Assembly: GCA_029976075.1 (NCBI GenBank)
Contig: JARKNW010000040.1
Location: forward strand, 1 to 64,000
Reading direction: 5' to 3'
From: Pleomorphomonas sp.
GTDB lineage: Bacteria > Pseudomonadota > Alphaproteobacteria > Rhizobiales > Pleomorphomonadaceae
Length of the DNA: 64,000 nucleotides
Shown here: piece by piece, positions 29,126-40,745 of the stretch
Position numbering within the stretch: position 1 is the first letter of the stretch
How the letters are laid out: every line of letters begins with the position of its first letter
Program-made: the position numbers and the translations under genes
The notes under the pieces: generated by a model
Database searches by the model: none
What the model was told of the DNA's origin: nothing
Seen by the model: the letters and a program-made list of their open reading frames with translations, nothing else

Positions 29126-30370
29126 CTACTGTCCGCTGACGAGCGGCAACCGTATCGTGGCTGTGGCGATGGCGGCGATGCCCTCGCGGCGCCCGGCAAA
29201 GCCGAGCCCCTCGTTGGTTGTCGCCTTGACACCAACACGATCGATCGTGATGCCAGAGGCTTCGGCGATTGCTGCCCGCATGGCTTCGCGATGTGGCCCC
29301 ACCTTGGGAGCCTCGGCGATGATCGTGACGTCACAATGGGCAAGAAGTCCGCCCCGCTCGGCAAGGCGGCGCACGGCGTCCTTCAGGAACACCTTGGAGG
29401 CGGCGCCGCGCCAGCGCTCGTCGGACGGAGGAAAATGCTTGCCGATGTCGCCATCGCCCAGGGCGCCGAGGATGGCGTCGGTCAGAGCGTGCAGCGCGAC
29501 GTCGGCATCCGAATGGCCCTTGAGACGCTGATCGTGCGGAATGAAGACGCCACAGAGCGTCACGCCATCGCCGGGCTCCAGCACGTGCACGTCGTAGCCC
29601 GTGCCGACCCGAACGTCGGGGCAGGCGAGGAAGGCTTCGGTGGTGAGGCGCTGTTCGGCCATTTCGAAATCCTCCGTGGTGGTCAGCTTGATGTTGTCGG
29701 CGCCACCGTCGATGAGCAGTACGCGATGGCCGGCGAGTTCGGCAACGGCGGCGTCGTCGGTCACGCCGGTGATGTTGCGTGCGGCGAGCGCCCGGTGGGC
29801 GGCGGCAATCTCGCCATAGCGGAATCCCTGTGGCGTGGCGGCCCGCCACAGCCGGTCGCGCGGCACGGTCTCGTCAACGTAGCCAGCCGCGTCAGCCCGT
29901 TTCACCGTGTCGATGACGGGCACGCCACAAAGCACGGCGACTTCCCGGCCCAGGGCTTCGATCACCCGGTCGATGGCATCCTGGCGGATGAATGGCCGCA
30001 CCGCATCGTGGATGAGCACGTAATCGGGCGCATCGGCGGCCAGTGCCGCAAGGCCGGCAAGGCAGCTCGCCTGACGGTCGGCCCCACCGGGAACCGGCGG
30101 CAAAAGGCGTGGATCGCTCAGGCTACCGATGGCGGCCGTGTAAAGGTCTCGATCGTCGGGATGGATGACCGACAGCACCCGATCGATGCCTGGATGACCG
30201 AGAAAAGCCTCGATCGTTCTGGCGATGACCGGCCGTCCCAGGAGTTGTCGGTATTGCTTCGGCGGTGCGCCGGTCAGGGCGGCGCGAGCGCCGCGTCCGG
30301 CGGCGACCAGAATCACCGCGACTGTTGGGCGCGCCGAAGGGCGGCTGGAGGAGGTCGCACTGGAAGGCAT
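29126..30370 (-). CDS. ispDF: Bifunctional IspD/IspF isoprenoid enzyme
   Basis: A fused protein for two steps of the MEP isoprenoid pathway. The N-terminal IspD domain (to about 230) is the CDP-ME synthase, with [14 protein letters not shown] and LIHDAVRPF. The C-terminal IspF domain (about 245-414) is the MECDP synthase, with [11 protein letters not shown] (metal-binding Asp and His), KGHSDADV and FPPSDERW. The fusion is normal in alphaproteobacteria. ATG 30370 gives a family-like N-terminus; ATG 30427 in the same frame is possible, and neither has a strong ribosome site. It is divergent from dusB. Confidence 0.94.
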   Translation of the reverse strand: MPSSATSSSRPSARPTVAVILVAAGRGARAALTGAPPKQYRQLLGRPVIARTIEAFLGHPGIDRVLSVIHPDDRDLYTAAIGSLSDPRLLPPVPGGADRQASCLAGLAALAADAPDYVLIHDAVRPFIRQDAIDRVIEALGREVAVLCGVPVIDTVKRADAAGYVDETVPRDRLWRAATPQGFRYGEIAAAHRALAARNITGVTDDAAVAELAGHRVLLIDGGADNIKLTTTEDFEMAEQRLTTEAFLACPDVRVGTGYDVHVLEPGDGVTLCGVFIPHDQRLKGHSDADVALHALTDAILGALGDGDIGKHFPPSDERWRGAASKVFLKDAVRRLAERGGLLAHCDVTIIAEAPKVGPHREAMRAAIAEASGITIDRVGVKATTNEGLGFAGRREGIAAIATATIRLPLVSGQ

Positions 30371-30538
30371 TGCCGTTTGCTGGGCTCCGCTTGGCGACCG
30401 AAGGGTGGTCGCGGCAAAAATGTGCATTCTCGTTACGTTATCGGCCGGATGCCCCGCAAGACGCTTGCGTCATTTCTTCCGAACGGCTATCAATTGCGTA
30501 ATTTGTATGCAGCGTCTTATCATGCACAAGGTGTAAGC

Positions 30539-31588
30539 ATGGCGGTTTCCAGGCCGGATCGCGAAGCGGTGACGGTACCGGTGAAGGAACTCTGCGTTGG
30601 CGGCGTTGCTGTGCCATCGCCGGTGTTCCTCGCGCCGATGGCCGGGATCACCGACCTGCCTTTCCGCCGGATCGCCCGTCGCTACGGTGCAGGCCTCACC
30701 GTATCGGAAATGGTGGCTTCCGAAACGCTGCTGGAAGGACATCCGGAGACGACGGCACGTGCCGAGGCCGACGACGAGGGCTTGCACGTCGTTCAACTGG
30801 CCGGACGCGAAGCTCGCTGGATGGGTGAGGGCGCCCGGGTTGCGGAAGCAGGCGGAGCCGACATCATCGATATCAACATGGGCTGCCCGGCCAAGAAGGT
30901 CGTGTCCGGCTACTCCGGGTCGGCGCTGATGCGCGACCTCGACCATGCCCTGACGCTGATCGAAGCAGTGGTCGGCGCGGTCAAGGTGCCCGTAACGCTG
31001 AAGATGCGGCTTGGCTGGGACGACACCTGTCTCAACGCGCCTGAACTGGCCAGGCGAGCGGAAGCCGCCGGTGTCGCCATGGTCACCGTGCATGCCCGCA
31101 CGCGCAATCAGTTCTACAAGGGCTCGGCCGACTGGTCGAAGGTGAGACCGGTGCGTGACGCCGTATCCATCCCCCTGGTGGTCAATGGCGACGTCGTGGA
31201 TGCTGACTCGGCGCGCGAGGCGCTCGGCCAGTCTGGGGCTGACGCAGTGATGATCGGTCGCGGTGCCTATGGTCGTCCCTGGTTGCCCGGCAGGATCGCT
31301 GCCGCGCTTGCTGTCGGTGGCGATGCCGGGGCGCCGGGCCGGGACGAAATACTGGCGTCGCTCAGGACGCAATACGAGCACATGCTCGATTATTACGGTG
31401 AGGGCCTCGGGCTCAGAATGGCCCGCAAACACGTCGGCTGGACCTTCGACGCGGTTCCGCGCACTGACGCGGCTGCGGCCGAGATCCGTCGGCGCGCGCT
31501 GACGGCGGAGGCGCCGGACGTGGTGATGGAAGCCGTGGGCGAGTGGTTCGCCGACGGCGGTGTGAGTTTCGAGAGGGTTGCCGCATGA
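30539..31588 (+). CDS. dusB: tRNA-dihydrouridine synthase B (NifR3)
   Basis: A 349-residue FMN enzyme that reduces uridine in the tRNA D-loop. The start at ATG 30539 follows AAGGTG; the open frame upstream is antisense to ispDF. The FMN-barrel N-terminus [19 protein letters not shown], the catalytic Cys in [26 protein letters not shown] and [10 protein letters not shown] are diagnostic. It is the first gene of dusB-ntrB-ntrC, an arrangement long known as nifR3-ntrBC. Its stop overlaps the ntrB start (ATGA). Confidence 0.95.
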   Translation: MAVSRPDREAVTVPVKELCVGGVAVPSPVFLAPMAGITDLPFRRIARRYGAGLTVSEMVASETLLEGHPETTARAEADDEGLHVVQLAGREARWMGEGARVAEAGGADIIDINMGCPAKKVVSGYSGSALMRDLDHALTLIEAVVGAVKVPVTLKMRLGWDDTCLNAPELARRAEAAGVAMVTVHARTRNQFYKGSADWSKVRPVRDAVSIPLVVNGDVVDADSAREALGQSGADAVMIGRGAYGRPWLPGRIAAALAVGGDAGAPGRDEILASLRTQYEHMLDYYGEGLGLRMARKHVGWTFDAVPRTDAAAAEIRRRALTAEAPDVVMEAVGEWFADGGVSFERVAA

Positions 31589-32709
31589 CGACGTCATCAT
31601 CCGCATCAGGCGCGGAGGTTCCGGCGGAGCGGGATCTCGGAGTATCGATCCTCAACGCCCTGCCGCATCCGGTGATCATGCTCGATCCGGAAGGTCGGGT
31701 TTGCTCGGCCAATGATGCCGCGCAGAACTTCTTCCAGTCGAGCGCTGCCGTCCTTGGCCGGCATTCGCTGAGGCATTTCGTCCCCTTTGGCAGCCCGCTG
31801 CTTCAGCTTGTGGAGCAGGTGCGCGAGCGGGGCGCTTCGGTCAACGAGTATCGGGTCGATGTCGGTACGCCGCGCAACGGCGGCGAACGGGTCGTCGACA
31901 TCTACGCCGCGCCGGCTTCCGATCGCCCCGGCCATGTCGTGATCATGCTGCAAGAGCGCACCATGGCCGACAAGATGGACAAGCAGCTCACCCATCGCGG
32001 AGCTGCACGCTCCGTCACCGGCCTTGCCGCCATGCTGGCGCACGAGATCAAGAATCCGCTCTCGGGTATTCGCGGCGCGGCGCAGCTTCTGGAGCAATCG
32101 GCCGACGACGAAGACCGGGCTCTGACCCAGTTGATCACCGATGAGGCCGACCGCATCGTCAAGCTGGTCGACCGCATGGAAGTCTTTTCCGACGAGCGGC
32201 CGATCGAACGTGAGCCGGTCAACATCCATGCCGTCCTTGAGCATGTTAAGCGCCTGGCGCTTTCGGGCTTTGCCCGGGATATCCGGATCGTCGAGGAATA
32301 TGACCCGTCGCTGCCGCCGGTCTACGCCAACCGCGACCAGCTGATTCAGGTTTTCCTCAACCTCGTCAAGAACGCCGCCGAGGCGCTGATCGATACGCCG
32401 GACGCCGAGATAGCCCTGACCACCGCCTTCCGGCCGGGTGTGCGGCTTTCCGTGCCCGGTACGCGCGAGCGTGTCAGCCTGCCACTCGAATTCTGCGTGC
32501 GCGACAATGGCCCCGGCGTGCCGGAGGAGATCCAGACGCACATGTTCGATCCCTTCGTCACCACCAAGACCAACGGCACGGGCCTCGGCCTCGCCCTGGT
32601 TGCCAAGATCGTCGGCGACCACGGTGGCGTCATCGAGTGCGAGAGCCAGCCACGCCGCACCACCTTCCGTCTTCTCCTCCCCGCCTACATTGACAAGATC
32701 GCGGACTGA
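31585..32709 (+). CDS. ntrB: Nitrogen regulation sensor kinase NtrB (GlnL)
   Basis: A 374-residue cytoplasmic histidine kinase. A PAS domain (about 18-125, [18 protein letters not shown]) is followed by the HisKA domain with [20 protein letters not shown], whose His is the phosphate acceptor, and a HATPase_c domain with [19 protein letters not shown] and [11 protein letters not shown]. NtrB phosphorylates NtrC under low nitrogen and is held in check by PII protein. No membrane helix is seen, unlike NtrY in this window. It overlaps dusB by four bases and lies 14 bases from ntrC. Confidence 0.95.
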   Translation: MTTSSSASGAEVPAERDLGVSILNALPHPVIMLDPEGRVCSANDAAQNFFQSSAAVLGRHSLRHFVPFGSPLLQLVEQVRERGASVNEYRVDVGTPRNGGERVVDIYAAPASDRPGHVVIMLQERTMADKMDKQLTHRGAARSVTGLAAMLAHEIKNPLSGIRGAAQLLEQSADDEDRALTQLITDEADRIVKLVDRMEVFSDERPIEREPVNIHAVLEHVKRLALSGFARDIRIVEEYDPSLPPVYANRDQLIQVFLNLVKNAAEALIDTPDAEIALTTAFRPGVRLSVPGTRERVSLPLEFCVRDNGPGVPEEIQTHMFDPFVTTKTNGTGLGLALVAKIVGDHGGVIECESQPRRTTFRLLLPAYIDKIAD

Positions 32710-32723
32710 AAGGGTCTTTTCCG

Positions 32724-34166
<1,443 letters not shown>

Positions 34167-34185
34167 ACCGCAGCGACTTGCTGAG

Positions 34186-34214
34186 AAAGGCGTCGGCCGA
34201 GGCCGGCGCCTTTT
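34186..34214 (+). terminator. Rho-independent terminator after ntrC
   Basis: AAGGCGTCGGCC and GGCCGGCGCCTT form a 12-bp stem with one G-U pair, followed by TT. It starts 20 bases after the ntrC stop and ends the dusB-ntrBC operon. Confidence 0.8.
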
Positions 34215-34309
34215 GCGTTGTTCCAAAGCCTTCCCTCGAGCAAAGCAACACCGTTCTGCATTTGGAAAATGCAGTGCGATTCATAGTTTTCTCAATCCGC
34301 CAGCATGTC

Positions 34310-34474
34310 CTAGTGAATTAGTCCGATAATATAACGGATCGTTCGCTTGACGATGCTGGTCCTTGGGGTGAGGTCTATCAGCTCCATCTCGTAGTCATAT
34401 TGACTTTGGTCCGGAAATGACCTTCTCTTTGGTTTCGGCTGCATGAAAAGATGGATATATTCATCGGGGGTCAT
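34310..34474 (-). CDS. Small hypothetical protein
   Basis: A possible 54-residue protein starting at ATG 34474, with GGGAGA six bases upstream. It begins MTPDEYIHLFMQ and ends in a basic/hydrophobic segment (IVKRTIRYIIGLIH). The region is more AT-rich than its neighbours. It lies alone between the ntrC terminator and a divergent LysR gene, whose promoter it would share. I recognise no family. The ribosome site is the main support; it could be chance. Confidence 0.4.
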   Translation of the reverse strand: MTPDEYIHLFMQPKPKRRSFPDQSQYDYEMELIDLTPRTSIVKRTIRYIIGLIH

Positions 34475-34557
34475 GGCATTTCTCCCTGTTTCTCCATCTT
34501 GGTACAGCGACATATGAATCGGTTCAATCCTGCAGGATTGCAACTTGGCGTGCAGAA

Positions 34558-35463
34558 ATGAAAAACATCCCCTGGGATTCCTACCAAATATTCCTGGCAG
34601 TCGCCCGCAGTGGCAGCCTCAGCGCCGCAGCCGATCGCATCGGTCTTTCCAGCGCAACCATCGGTCGGCGCATGCTGGAACTGGAGCGCCAGATGGAGTG
34701 CGGGCTGTTCGTTCGCAGCCAGGCCGGCTACTCGCTGACCGGCGGCGGACAGGCACTGCTCGATCATTTGTCCGGTATGGAAGTGGCCGGTCGCGAGATG
34801 GAAATCTGGAATGCCGGTCTTTGCGGCGCTGTGCGGGTTCGCATCTGCGCCGGCACATGGTGTGCCCGATTTCTGATGCGCAATCTCGGCGAGCTTGTTC
34901 TGCCGGGTGACCGGCATGGCATTGATATCGGCATTGGAGAGGAGAGGGCGTCGCTCGCCCATCGCAGTGCCGACATCGGTATCCGGGCCTTCGAGCCGGA
35001 AGAATCCAATCTGGCGGCCGTGCGGCTGCCGGAGGTGGCCTATGCCGTCTATGCGGCAGTCGACATGCCCTCGGCATATGCTGAGCGCTGGATAGCCGTG
35101 TCGGAGGAAATGGCCATCTCCCGCTATCTCCGCTATCCGCATGACAGGTGGCCCAACAACCTCATTGCCACCGTGAGCCGTGCCGAGGGGCTTCGTCACT
35201 CGATCCTGTCAGGTGCCGGCGTCGGCGTCTTGCCATGCTTCGTGGGAGATTCGGATCCGGGGTTGCGCAGGGTTGGCGGCGAGATTGGCGAACTGCGGCA
35301 TCGCAGTTGGCTCGTCATGAACAATGAGGACCGTCACCGGCCGGAGATTCGCGCGGTGGTCGACCGCATGACCACGCTGTTCCGCCGCAGCGCCGCGCTG
35401 TTCGAAGGCCGTTGCTGTCGCGACGAGCCGGCCTTGTCAAACGCGCTCGACATGGCCACATAG
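34558..35463 (+). CDS. LysR family transcriptional regulator
   Basis: A 301-residue regulator. The winged helix (about 1-65) reads WDSYQIFLAVARSGSLSAAA and ATIGRRMLELERQME, then GYSLTGGG. The effector domain is less conserved than in the LysR gene at 27.6 kb; GAGVGVLPCFVGD near 220 is the usual effector-pocket strand. The next gene in the same direction, a UbiH-like hydroxylase, begins 22 bases after it and may be cotranscribed. The target is not clear; the divergent small ORF and the hydroxylase are the candidates. Confidence 0.88.
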   Translation: MKNIPWDSYQIFLAVARSGSLSAAADRIGLSSATIGRRMLELERQMECGLFVRSQAGYSLTGGGQALLDHLSGMEVAGREMEIWNAGLCGAVRVRICAGTWCARFLMRNLGELVLPGDRHGIDIGIGEERASLAHRSADIGIRAFEPEESNLAAVRLPEVAYAVYAAVDMPSAYAERWIAVSEEMAISRYLRYPHDRWPNNLIATVSRAEGLRHSILSGAGVGVLPCFVGDSDPGLRRVGGEIGELRHRSWLVMNNEDRHRPEIRAVVDRMTTLFRRSAALFEGRCCRDEPALSNALDMAT

Positions 35464-35485
35464 GACACCTGTTTCGGAGGGGGCC

Positions 35486-36670
35486 ATGAGCGAAGCGCCA
35501 CAGCATTTCGACGTCGCCGTGGTGGGGGGAGGGCCGGCCGGTCTCGCCGCCGCCATAGCCCTAGCTGATGCGGGCGCGCGCGTCGCGTTGGTCGCGCCGC
35601 GTCCCAACTTCGATGACTGGCGAACCACGGCGCTTTTGGGCGATTCCGTCGATTTTCTCGAACGACATGGCGTCTGGTCGGGGCTGCGCGGTGTGGCTGC
35701 GCCGCTTCGGCGAATGCGTCTCATCGATGTCTCAGACCGCCTGTTTCGAGCCCCCGATGTGTCGTTCGATGCCCGAGAGATCGGACGCGAGCTGTTCGGC
35801 TACAACATCGCCAACGGCCCTCTGGTCGCCGCGCTGTCGGACGCCGTTGCCGTTCGCAGCGGTGGTATCGTTCGTTTCGACGCGTTGTTCCAGACGCTCC
35901 AGCATGATCAGGGAGTCGAGCGGCTTGCCCTTTCCTCGGGGGAGGCTATCACCGTGGCGCTGGTGGTTGCGGCTGATGGACGAAACTCCGCCGTGCGACA
36001 GGCGACCGGCATCGAAGTGAAATCGTGGAGTTATCCGCAGGAGGCGTTGGTTCTGGCGTTCTCGCACAGCGAGCCACACCATGATGCTTCGGTTGAGTTT
36101 CACACCGAGGCGGGACCGTTCACCCTGGTTCCTCATGGCCAGGGACGGTCGTCACTGGTGTGGATGGATCGCCCCGAGGTGATCGAGCGGATGGTCGGTC
36201 TCGACGATGCCGCGCTGGCTTTGGAAATTGAACGCCGCTCCGATTCGGCCTATGGGATCGTCACCATCGACAGTCCGCGCCAGCGCTGGCCGATCTCCGG
36301 TTTCCAGGCGCGGCGGCTGGCATCCGGCCGCGTCGTTCTTGTGGGCGAGGCGGCCCATGGTTTTCCGCCAATTGGCGCCCAAGGCTTCAATCTCACCCTG
36401 CGGGACATCGCCAAGCTGGAGAAGATCGTCCACGCGATGATGTATCCTCCCTCGGGCAAGCCACTGGACGGCTTCGCCGCTGCCAGTCGGTTCGGCAGGG
36501 CGCGCCGTGTCGATGTCACCGGCCGAGTCGCAGGGGTCGATCTTCTCAACCGTTCACTGCTCAGCAGCTTTCTGCCGATGCAGTTCGCCCGCGCTGCCGG
36601 ACTGACGCTGGCTCGCGAACTCGGACCGGTAAGGCGGCTGATGATGCGGGCAGGGCTCGCGGCGCGCTAG
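35486..36670 (+). CDS. UbiH/COQ6 family FAD-dependent hydroxylase
   Basis: A 394-residue flavoprotein monooxygenase. The N-terminal FAD motif is VAVVGGGPAGLAAAIALADA, the middle motif VVAADGRNSAVRQATG, and the second FAD motif VVLVGEAAHGFPPIGAQGFN with LTLRDIAKL just after it, a UbiH/UbiF/UbiL hallmark. Such enzymes add ring hydroxyls in ubiquinone synthesis; alphaproteobacteria often have UbiL or other variants, so I give no symbol. It starts behind GGAGGGGG. It follows a LysR gene and converges on mltG across a 266-base gap in which I see no gene. Confidence 0.88.
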   Translation: MSEAPQHFDVAVVGGGPAGLAAAIALADAGARVALVAPRPNFDDWRTTALLGDSVDFLERHGVWSGLRGVAAPLRRMRLIDVSDRLFRAPDVSFDAREIGRELFGYNIANGPLVAALSDAVAVRSGGIVRFDALFQTLQHDQGVERLALSSGEAITVALVVAADGRNSAVRQATGIEVKSWSYPQEALVLAFSHSEPHHDASVEFHTEAGPFTLVPHGQGRSSLVWMDRPEVIERMVGLDDAALALEIERRSDSAYGIVTIDSPRQRWPISGFQARRLASGRVVLVGEAAHGFPPIGAQGFNLTLRDIAKLEKIVHAMMYPPSGKPLDGFAAASRFGRARRVDVTGRVAGVDLLNRSLLSSFLPMQFARAAGLTLARELGPVRRLMMRAGLAAR

Positions 36671-36936
36671 GAGCCTGCCGCCGGGTTGCCGAAGTGGCGA
36701 GAACGCCCCAAACCGCGGTCGTCGTTACGGTGGGCGAGGTCCTGTCTCACTGCGGAGAGGCCGTCAACCGAGCGCGCTATGGGAATCGGCGTCCCGCATC
36801 GACCGCAAAAGCGTTCCGAAGCCCGGACAGATGCTGGCCGCCATGACCAGGCAAGACGCTTCCGTCGCCGGGCCGATCGACGCGCACTACGATCGCGCCG
36901 TTCGGACCGATCTTTACGGATGAGCGACTAGCGGCC

Positions 36937-38256
36937 TCACTCAGGCTTCGGCTGAGGCAGGATGGGCAGCTTCGGATCGCGCGGCGGCGTGCCGTCCAGC
37001 AGATCGTTCGGATCGTCCGGCGCCTTGGCGGCTGGAGTATCGCTGTCGGCGTCGGGCGGCAGATCGACGGCATCGGGATCCTTGGTGTCGACATCCGCCT
37101 TGCCGGCTGCGGCTTTCTCCCGTTCGATCTTGCGCCATTTGACGACGTTGCGATTGTGCTCGTTGAGGCTGGCCGCGAAAATATGACCGCCGGTACCATC
37201 GGCCACGAAATAGAGGTCCTTGGTATTGGACGGGTTGGCCACCGCTTCAAGCGCTGCGCGACCGGGATTGGCGATCGGACCCGGCGGTAGTCCGTTGATG
37301 TGGTAGGTGTTGTAAGGCGTCGGCTTGTCGATGTCGGTGCGGGTGATCGGGCGGCCGAGCGTGCCAGCTCCGCCGACGAGGCCATAGATGATCGTCGGGT
37401 CTGACTGCAGGCGAATATTACGTTGAAGCCGGTTGAGGAACACCGAAGCGACGTGGGGCCGCTCGTCGGCCTTGCCGGTTTCCTTTTCGACGATCGAGGC
37501 CAGCGTCACCAACTGTTGAGGATCCGAGAACGGCAGATCGCGATTGCGGCCCGCCCAGATCTCGTCAAGTGCCTTGGCGTGGGCGGTCTTCATCTGCTCG
37601 ATGATCTGGCTGCGGGAAGCTCCTCGCGTGAAGCTGTAGGTCTCGGGCAGCAGGGTACCTTCGTCGGGCACCGTTGGAACCGGGCCGGTCAGGAACTCGC
37701 TCTGCTTCAGGCGGTCGATGATCTGCTGGGACGTCAGGCCTTCGGGGAAGGTGATCTGGTGAAGGATTGCCTTGCCTGATACCAGCATGTTCATGACGCC
37801 GCGCATGCTGATGCCGGCAGGGAAGGCATACTCACCCGCCTTGAGCCGGCCTTGTTGCTGGTAGGCACGCACGCCGCCCACGAATATGTAATGGCCGAGC
37901 ATGTCGTAGGGGTTCTCGATGACCCCTTCGTTTTCCAGGATGTCGGCGATGCGGACGAGACCGGAATCGGCTGGAATGACCACGACCTTCTCCGCGGTCA
38001 GCGGACCGGGCCGCTCGAACTCGCGCTTGCCCCAGTAGAGCACTGCGCCAGCGGCGAAGACGGCAAGCAGCAACAGCGTCACGAGCGCGTTCATGACCAC
38101 GACGATCGGATTGCGCGCCCGCCGCGACCGCGGCAGGGGCGGAGCCTGTTCCGGCGCGAGCGCTTCCCGCGGGCTTTTCGGGTTGACCCGCGTCTTGATC
38201 CCGTCGGTGTTGTCGGTGGCGTCCTGCCTGTCGTCCATGGGCTTAGGTCTCTTCAT
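36937..38256 (-). CDS. mltG: Endolytic murein transglycosylase MltG
   Basis: An inner-membrane protein of about 439 residues that cleaves nascent glycan strands and so sets strand length. One membrane helix is near residue 55-75 (VVVMNALVTLLLLAVFAAGA) after a charged, disordered N-terminus. A LysM-like region follows, then the YceG catalytic domain with LASIVEKETGKADERPHVAS (catalytic Glu in EKETG) and SDPTIIYGL, and the hallmark PTPYNTYHINGLPPGPIANP. The C-terminal 70 residues are Pro/Asp-rich and look disordered. Three in-frame ATGs (38283, 38256, 38238) are possible starts; none is decisive. It lies downstream of fabF beyond a terminator-like hairpin. Confidence 0.93.
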   Translation of the reverse strand: MKRPKPMDDRQDATDNTDGIKTRVNPKSPREALAPEQAPPLPRSRRARNPIVVVMNALVTLLLLAVFAAGAVLYWGKREFERPGPLTAEKVVVIPADSGLVRIADILENEGVIENPYDMLGHYIFVGGVRAYQQQGRLKAGEYAFPAGISMRGVMNMLVSGKAILHQITFPEGLTSQQIIDRLKQSEFLTGPVPTVPDEGTLLPETYSFTRGASRSQIIEQMKTAHAKALDEIWAGRNRDLPFSDPQQLVTLASIVEKETGKADERPHVASVFLNRLQRNIRLQSDPTIIYGLVGGAGTLGRPITRTDIDKPTPYNTYHINGLPPGPIANPGRAALEAVANPSNTKDLYFVADGTGGHIFAASLNEHNRNVVKWRKIEREKAAAGKADVDTKDPDAVDLPPDADSDTPAAKAPDDPNDLLDGTPPRDPKLPILPQPKPE

Positions 38257-38438
38257 GGGGCGCAATCCGTCACTTCCGCCCATGATTGTGGCAGCAGCGC
38301 GGAACGGGTGGCCGTCAAGATGCGCGAGTCAGGGCAACGCGTCCTTTCGACCCGTTCGGGCGAGCTACCAAGCAACACGCCGCCTCCGACATTGGCAAGC
38401 GCCGCTTTGGCGATTGCCACAGCTTTCGCCGGCCGAAT

Positions 38439-38476
38439 CAAAAGGCCTGCCGGACAAACGAGTCAGGCAGGCCTTC
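38439..38476 (-). terminator. Rho-independent terminator after fabF
   Basis: Read on the minus strand, AAGGCCTGCC and GGCAGGCCTT form a perfect 10-bp stem around a 14-base loop, followed by TT. It lies 30 bases after the fabF stop, so mltG probably has its own promoter. Confidence 0.75.
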
Positions 38477-38505
38477 CATTATACTCGCTTCGTGCACCGG
38501 AGCTC

Positions 38506-39768
38506 TCAGCCCTCGAAGGCCTTGACGATCAGCGACGCATTGGTGCCACCGAAGCCGAAGGAGTTGGAGAGCGCATAGCGCAGCTTCTTTTCCTTGGCCT
38601 TGTGCGGCACCAGATCGATTGCGGTCTCGACGTTGGGATTGTCGAGGTTGATGGTCGGCGGCAGGATGCCGTCACGCACCGCAAGCGTGGTGTAGATGGC
38701 CTCGATGGCACCAGCGGCACCAAGAAGGTGACCGGTCATCGACTTGGTCGAGGACATGGCAAGGTTCTTCGCCGATTCGCCGAACAGCCGCTCGACAGCT
38801 CCGACCTCGATGCCGTCGGCCATGGTCGACGTGCCGTGCGCATTGACGTAGCCGATCTCGTCCGGCGAGATCTTGGCATGGCGCAGAGCAGCCTTCATGC
38901 AGCGGAAGGCACCATCGCCATCCTCGGAGGGGGCGGTGATGTGGTAGGCGTCGCCCGACATGCCGTAGCCGACGATCTCGCCATAAATGGTGGCGCCGCG
39001 CTTCTTGGCGTGCTCCAGTTCCTCGACGACGACCACACCGGCGCCTTCGCCCATCACGAAGCCGTCGCGATCGCGATCATAGGGACGGGAGCCCTGTTCG
39101 GGGCGGTCGTTGAAGGCGAAGCAAAGCGCCTTCATCGATGCGAAACCGGCGAGCGAGATGCGGCAGACCGGGCTCTCCGAACCGCCGGCGATCATCACGT
39201 CCGCCTCGTCATTGGCGATCAGCCGTGCTGCGTCGCCGATGGCGTGCGAGCCGGTCGAACAGGCGGTGACCACCGACGAGTTCGGGCCCTTATAACCGTG
39301 GGCGATCGAGATGTACCCGGCCGTCAGGTTGATCAGGCGCCCCGGAATGAAGAAGGGAGAGACGCGACGCGGCCCCTTGTCGCGCAGCGTATAGCCGGCC
39401 TCGACGATGCCGTTGATGCCGCCGATGCCAGAACCGACCAGTACGCCGGAACGGGCCTGGTCGTCGTATTCGGTCGGCTTCCAGCCGCTGTCCTCGACTG
39501 CCTGACGGGCGGCTTCCAGCGCGAAAATGATGAAATCGTCGACTTTGCGCTGGTCCTTCGGATCCATGGCAAGGTCGGGATTGAAGGTACCGTTCGTGCC
39601 ATCGCCGCGCGGAATGAGACCGGCGATCTGACAGGCGATATCGTCGACGGGGAAGGATTCAATGCGGCGAACGCCGCTTTTGCCGGCCTTGATAGCAGCC
39701 CAGTTTTGCTCGACACCGCAGCCGAGTGGCGTGACCATGCCGAGACCGGTAATGACGACTCGCCTCAT
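38506..39768 (-). CDS. fabF: Beta-ketoacyl-ACP synthase II
   Basis: A 420-residue condensing enzyme that extends acyl-ACP with malonyl-ACP in fatty-acid synthesis. ATG 39768 gives the family N-terminus MRRVVITGLGMVTPLG and has GGGAGG upstream; the frame is open 78 bases further but that part is not family-like. The catalytic Cys is in VVTACSTGSHAIG, the two catalytic His in NAHGTSTMADG and TKSMTGHLLGAAGA, and the C-terminus has SNSFGFGGTNASL. It follows acpP in the usual acpP-fabF order, with a terminator between them. Confidence 0.96.
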   Translation of the reverse strand: MRRVVITGLGMVTPLGCGVEQNWAAIKAGKSGVRRIESFPVDDIACQIAGLIPRGDGTNGTFNPDLAMDPKDQRKVDDFIIFALEAARQAVEDSGWKPTEYDDQARSGVLVGSGIGGINGIVEAGYTLRDKGPRRVSPFFIPGRLINLTAGYISIAHGYKGPNSSVVTACSTGSHAIGDAARLIANDEADVMIAGGSESPVCRISLAGFASMKALCFAFNDRPEQGSRPYDRDRDGFVMGEGAGVVVVEELEHAKKRGATIYGEIVGYGMSGDAYHITAPSEDGDGAFRCMKAALRHAKISPDEIGYVNAHGTSTMADGIEVGAVERLFGESAKNLAMSSTKSMTGHLLGAAGAIEAIYTTLAVRDGILPPTINLDNPNVETAIDLVPHKAKEKKLRYALSNSFGFGGTNASLIVKAFEG

Positions 39769-39942
39769 TTGGACGAGAGCCTCCCTGTTGTTCGTCTCCG
39801 CCGGGTCCGTCGCCGCCATGGGGAGGACACGCGCAACGGGACGCAATTGACGGAGCAGAGGGACCGTTCAGTTGGCCGGGGCCGACCGAAAGCCATCGGC
39901 GACAAGCCGAGGCCGGTCCCGGGAATGCGCTGCCATGCAAAG

Positions 39943-39971
39943 AAAGCAGCTCCTCGGTGAGGAACTGCTTT
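39943..39971 (-). terminator. Terminator/attenuator between acpP and fabF
   Basis: On the minus strand, AAAGCAGTTCCTC and GAGGAGCTGCTTT form a 13-bp stem with one G-U pair, followed by CTTTGC. It sits 22 bases after the acpP stop. It would make acpP message far more abundant than fabF, which fits the high need for carrier protein. Confidence 0.75.
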
Positions 39972-39992
39972 CCTGCCGAACGCGTCCGGAAA

Positions 39993-40229
39993 TCAGGCCG
40001 TCGCCTTCTCGAGGAACTTGACGGCGTCGCCCACCGTCAGGATCGTCTCGGCGGCATCGTCGGGAATCTCGACGCCGAAGGCTTCTTCGAAGGCCATGAC
40101 CAGTTCGACGGTGTCGAGCGAGTCGGCACCCAGGTCTTCGATGAAGGAGGCTTCGAGAACCACCTTGTCGGCGTCCACGCCGAGATGGTCGATGACGATG
40201 TTCTTCACCTTTTCAGCGACTTCGCTCAT
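39993..40229 (-). CDS. acpP: Acyl carrier protein
   Basis: A 78-residue acidic four-helix protein. The serine that receives 4'-phosphopantetheine is Ser 37 in [19 protein letters not shown], the classic ACP signature. ATG 40229 is taken because AAGGA lies nine bases upstream; a GTG six bases before it is too close to that site. Fatty-acid neighbours fabF and fabG on the same strand confirm its role. Confidence 0.97.
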   Translation of the reverse strand: MSEVAEKVKNIVIDHLGVDADKVVLEASFIEDLGADSLDTVELVMAFEEAFGVEIPDDAAETILTVGDAVKFLEKATA

Positions 40230-40745
40230 GTTCACGGATCCTTATCAGTCCAAATCCATTGCCGAACGGGACGTCGGTCGCTCGCCGCCTGCTTCGCATG
40301 AACGAAGCCGTAGCGGCGATGGCCGGCTACCGAAGGTGTCGAGCATGCCGATGCCTGACGGCACCACCCCCCGGTTGGTCCGATCGCCCGCCCCCGGGGT
40401 CGAACACGTTCGAAGCCCCTCGGAAATCGTGGCGATTTCAGCCCATGCTCATGCTCACGACCTTCGGGCGGGTCCTCGGACAGTTCCCGATCAGATCGCG
40501 GGCTTGGTAACACACTTCGTCCCTGATGACTAGCGGCCCCTCGCGAAACCGCCAATGATCGCGAATGGTTCCTTTACCATCCGCGAAACCCTGAAAACTC
40601 AATCGGAGCCGGACATCACGGCCGGCGCCCATCTTGTTGCCTTCCGCCCATCCCGTCTGAGGCCGAAGGAAGTTTCCGAAATCCGAGGCATGGCCGGGAC
40701 TTCGAAACGAGCATGCGAAACTCGCCTTGAACGGCGGATTCCGCG
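40230..40745. other. Non-coding gap between fabG and acpP
   Basis: A 516-base stretch with no convincing open frame on either strand, although both flanking genes run leftward. It should hold the acpP promoter near its left end. The separation means fabG and acpP are not a simple tight operon here. I see no RNA gene, repeat or clear promoter motif. Confidence 0.5.

Noticed and set aside
29291-30538. Open reading upstream of dusB that would add 416 residues
   Set aside because: This part is antisense to ispDF; DusB has normal length when started at 30539.
36671-36936. Tiny open frames in the gap between the UbiH-like gene and mltG
   Set aside because: The longest plausible one (from 36843) has only 26 codons and no ribosome site; I see no gene or RNA here.
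37852-39960. A 702-codon open frame on the plus strand
   Set aside because: It is antisense to mltG and fabF, whose active-site motifs are intact, and it has no ribosome site.
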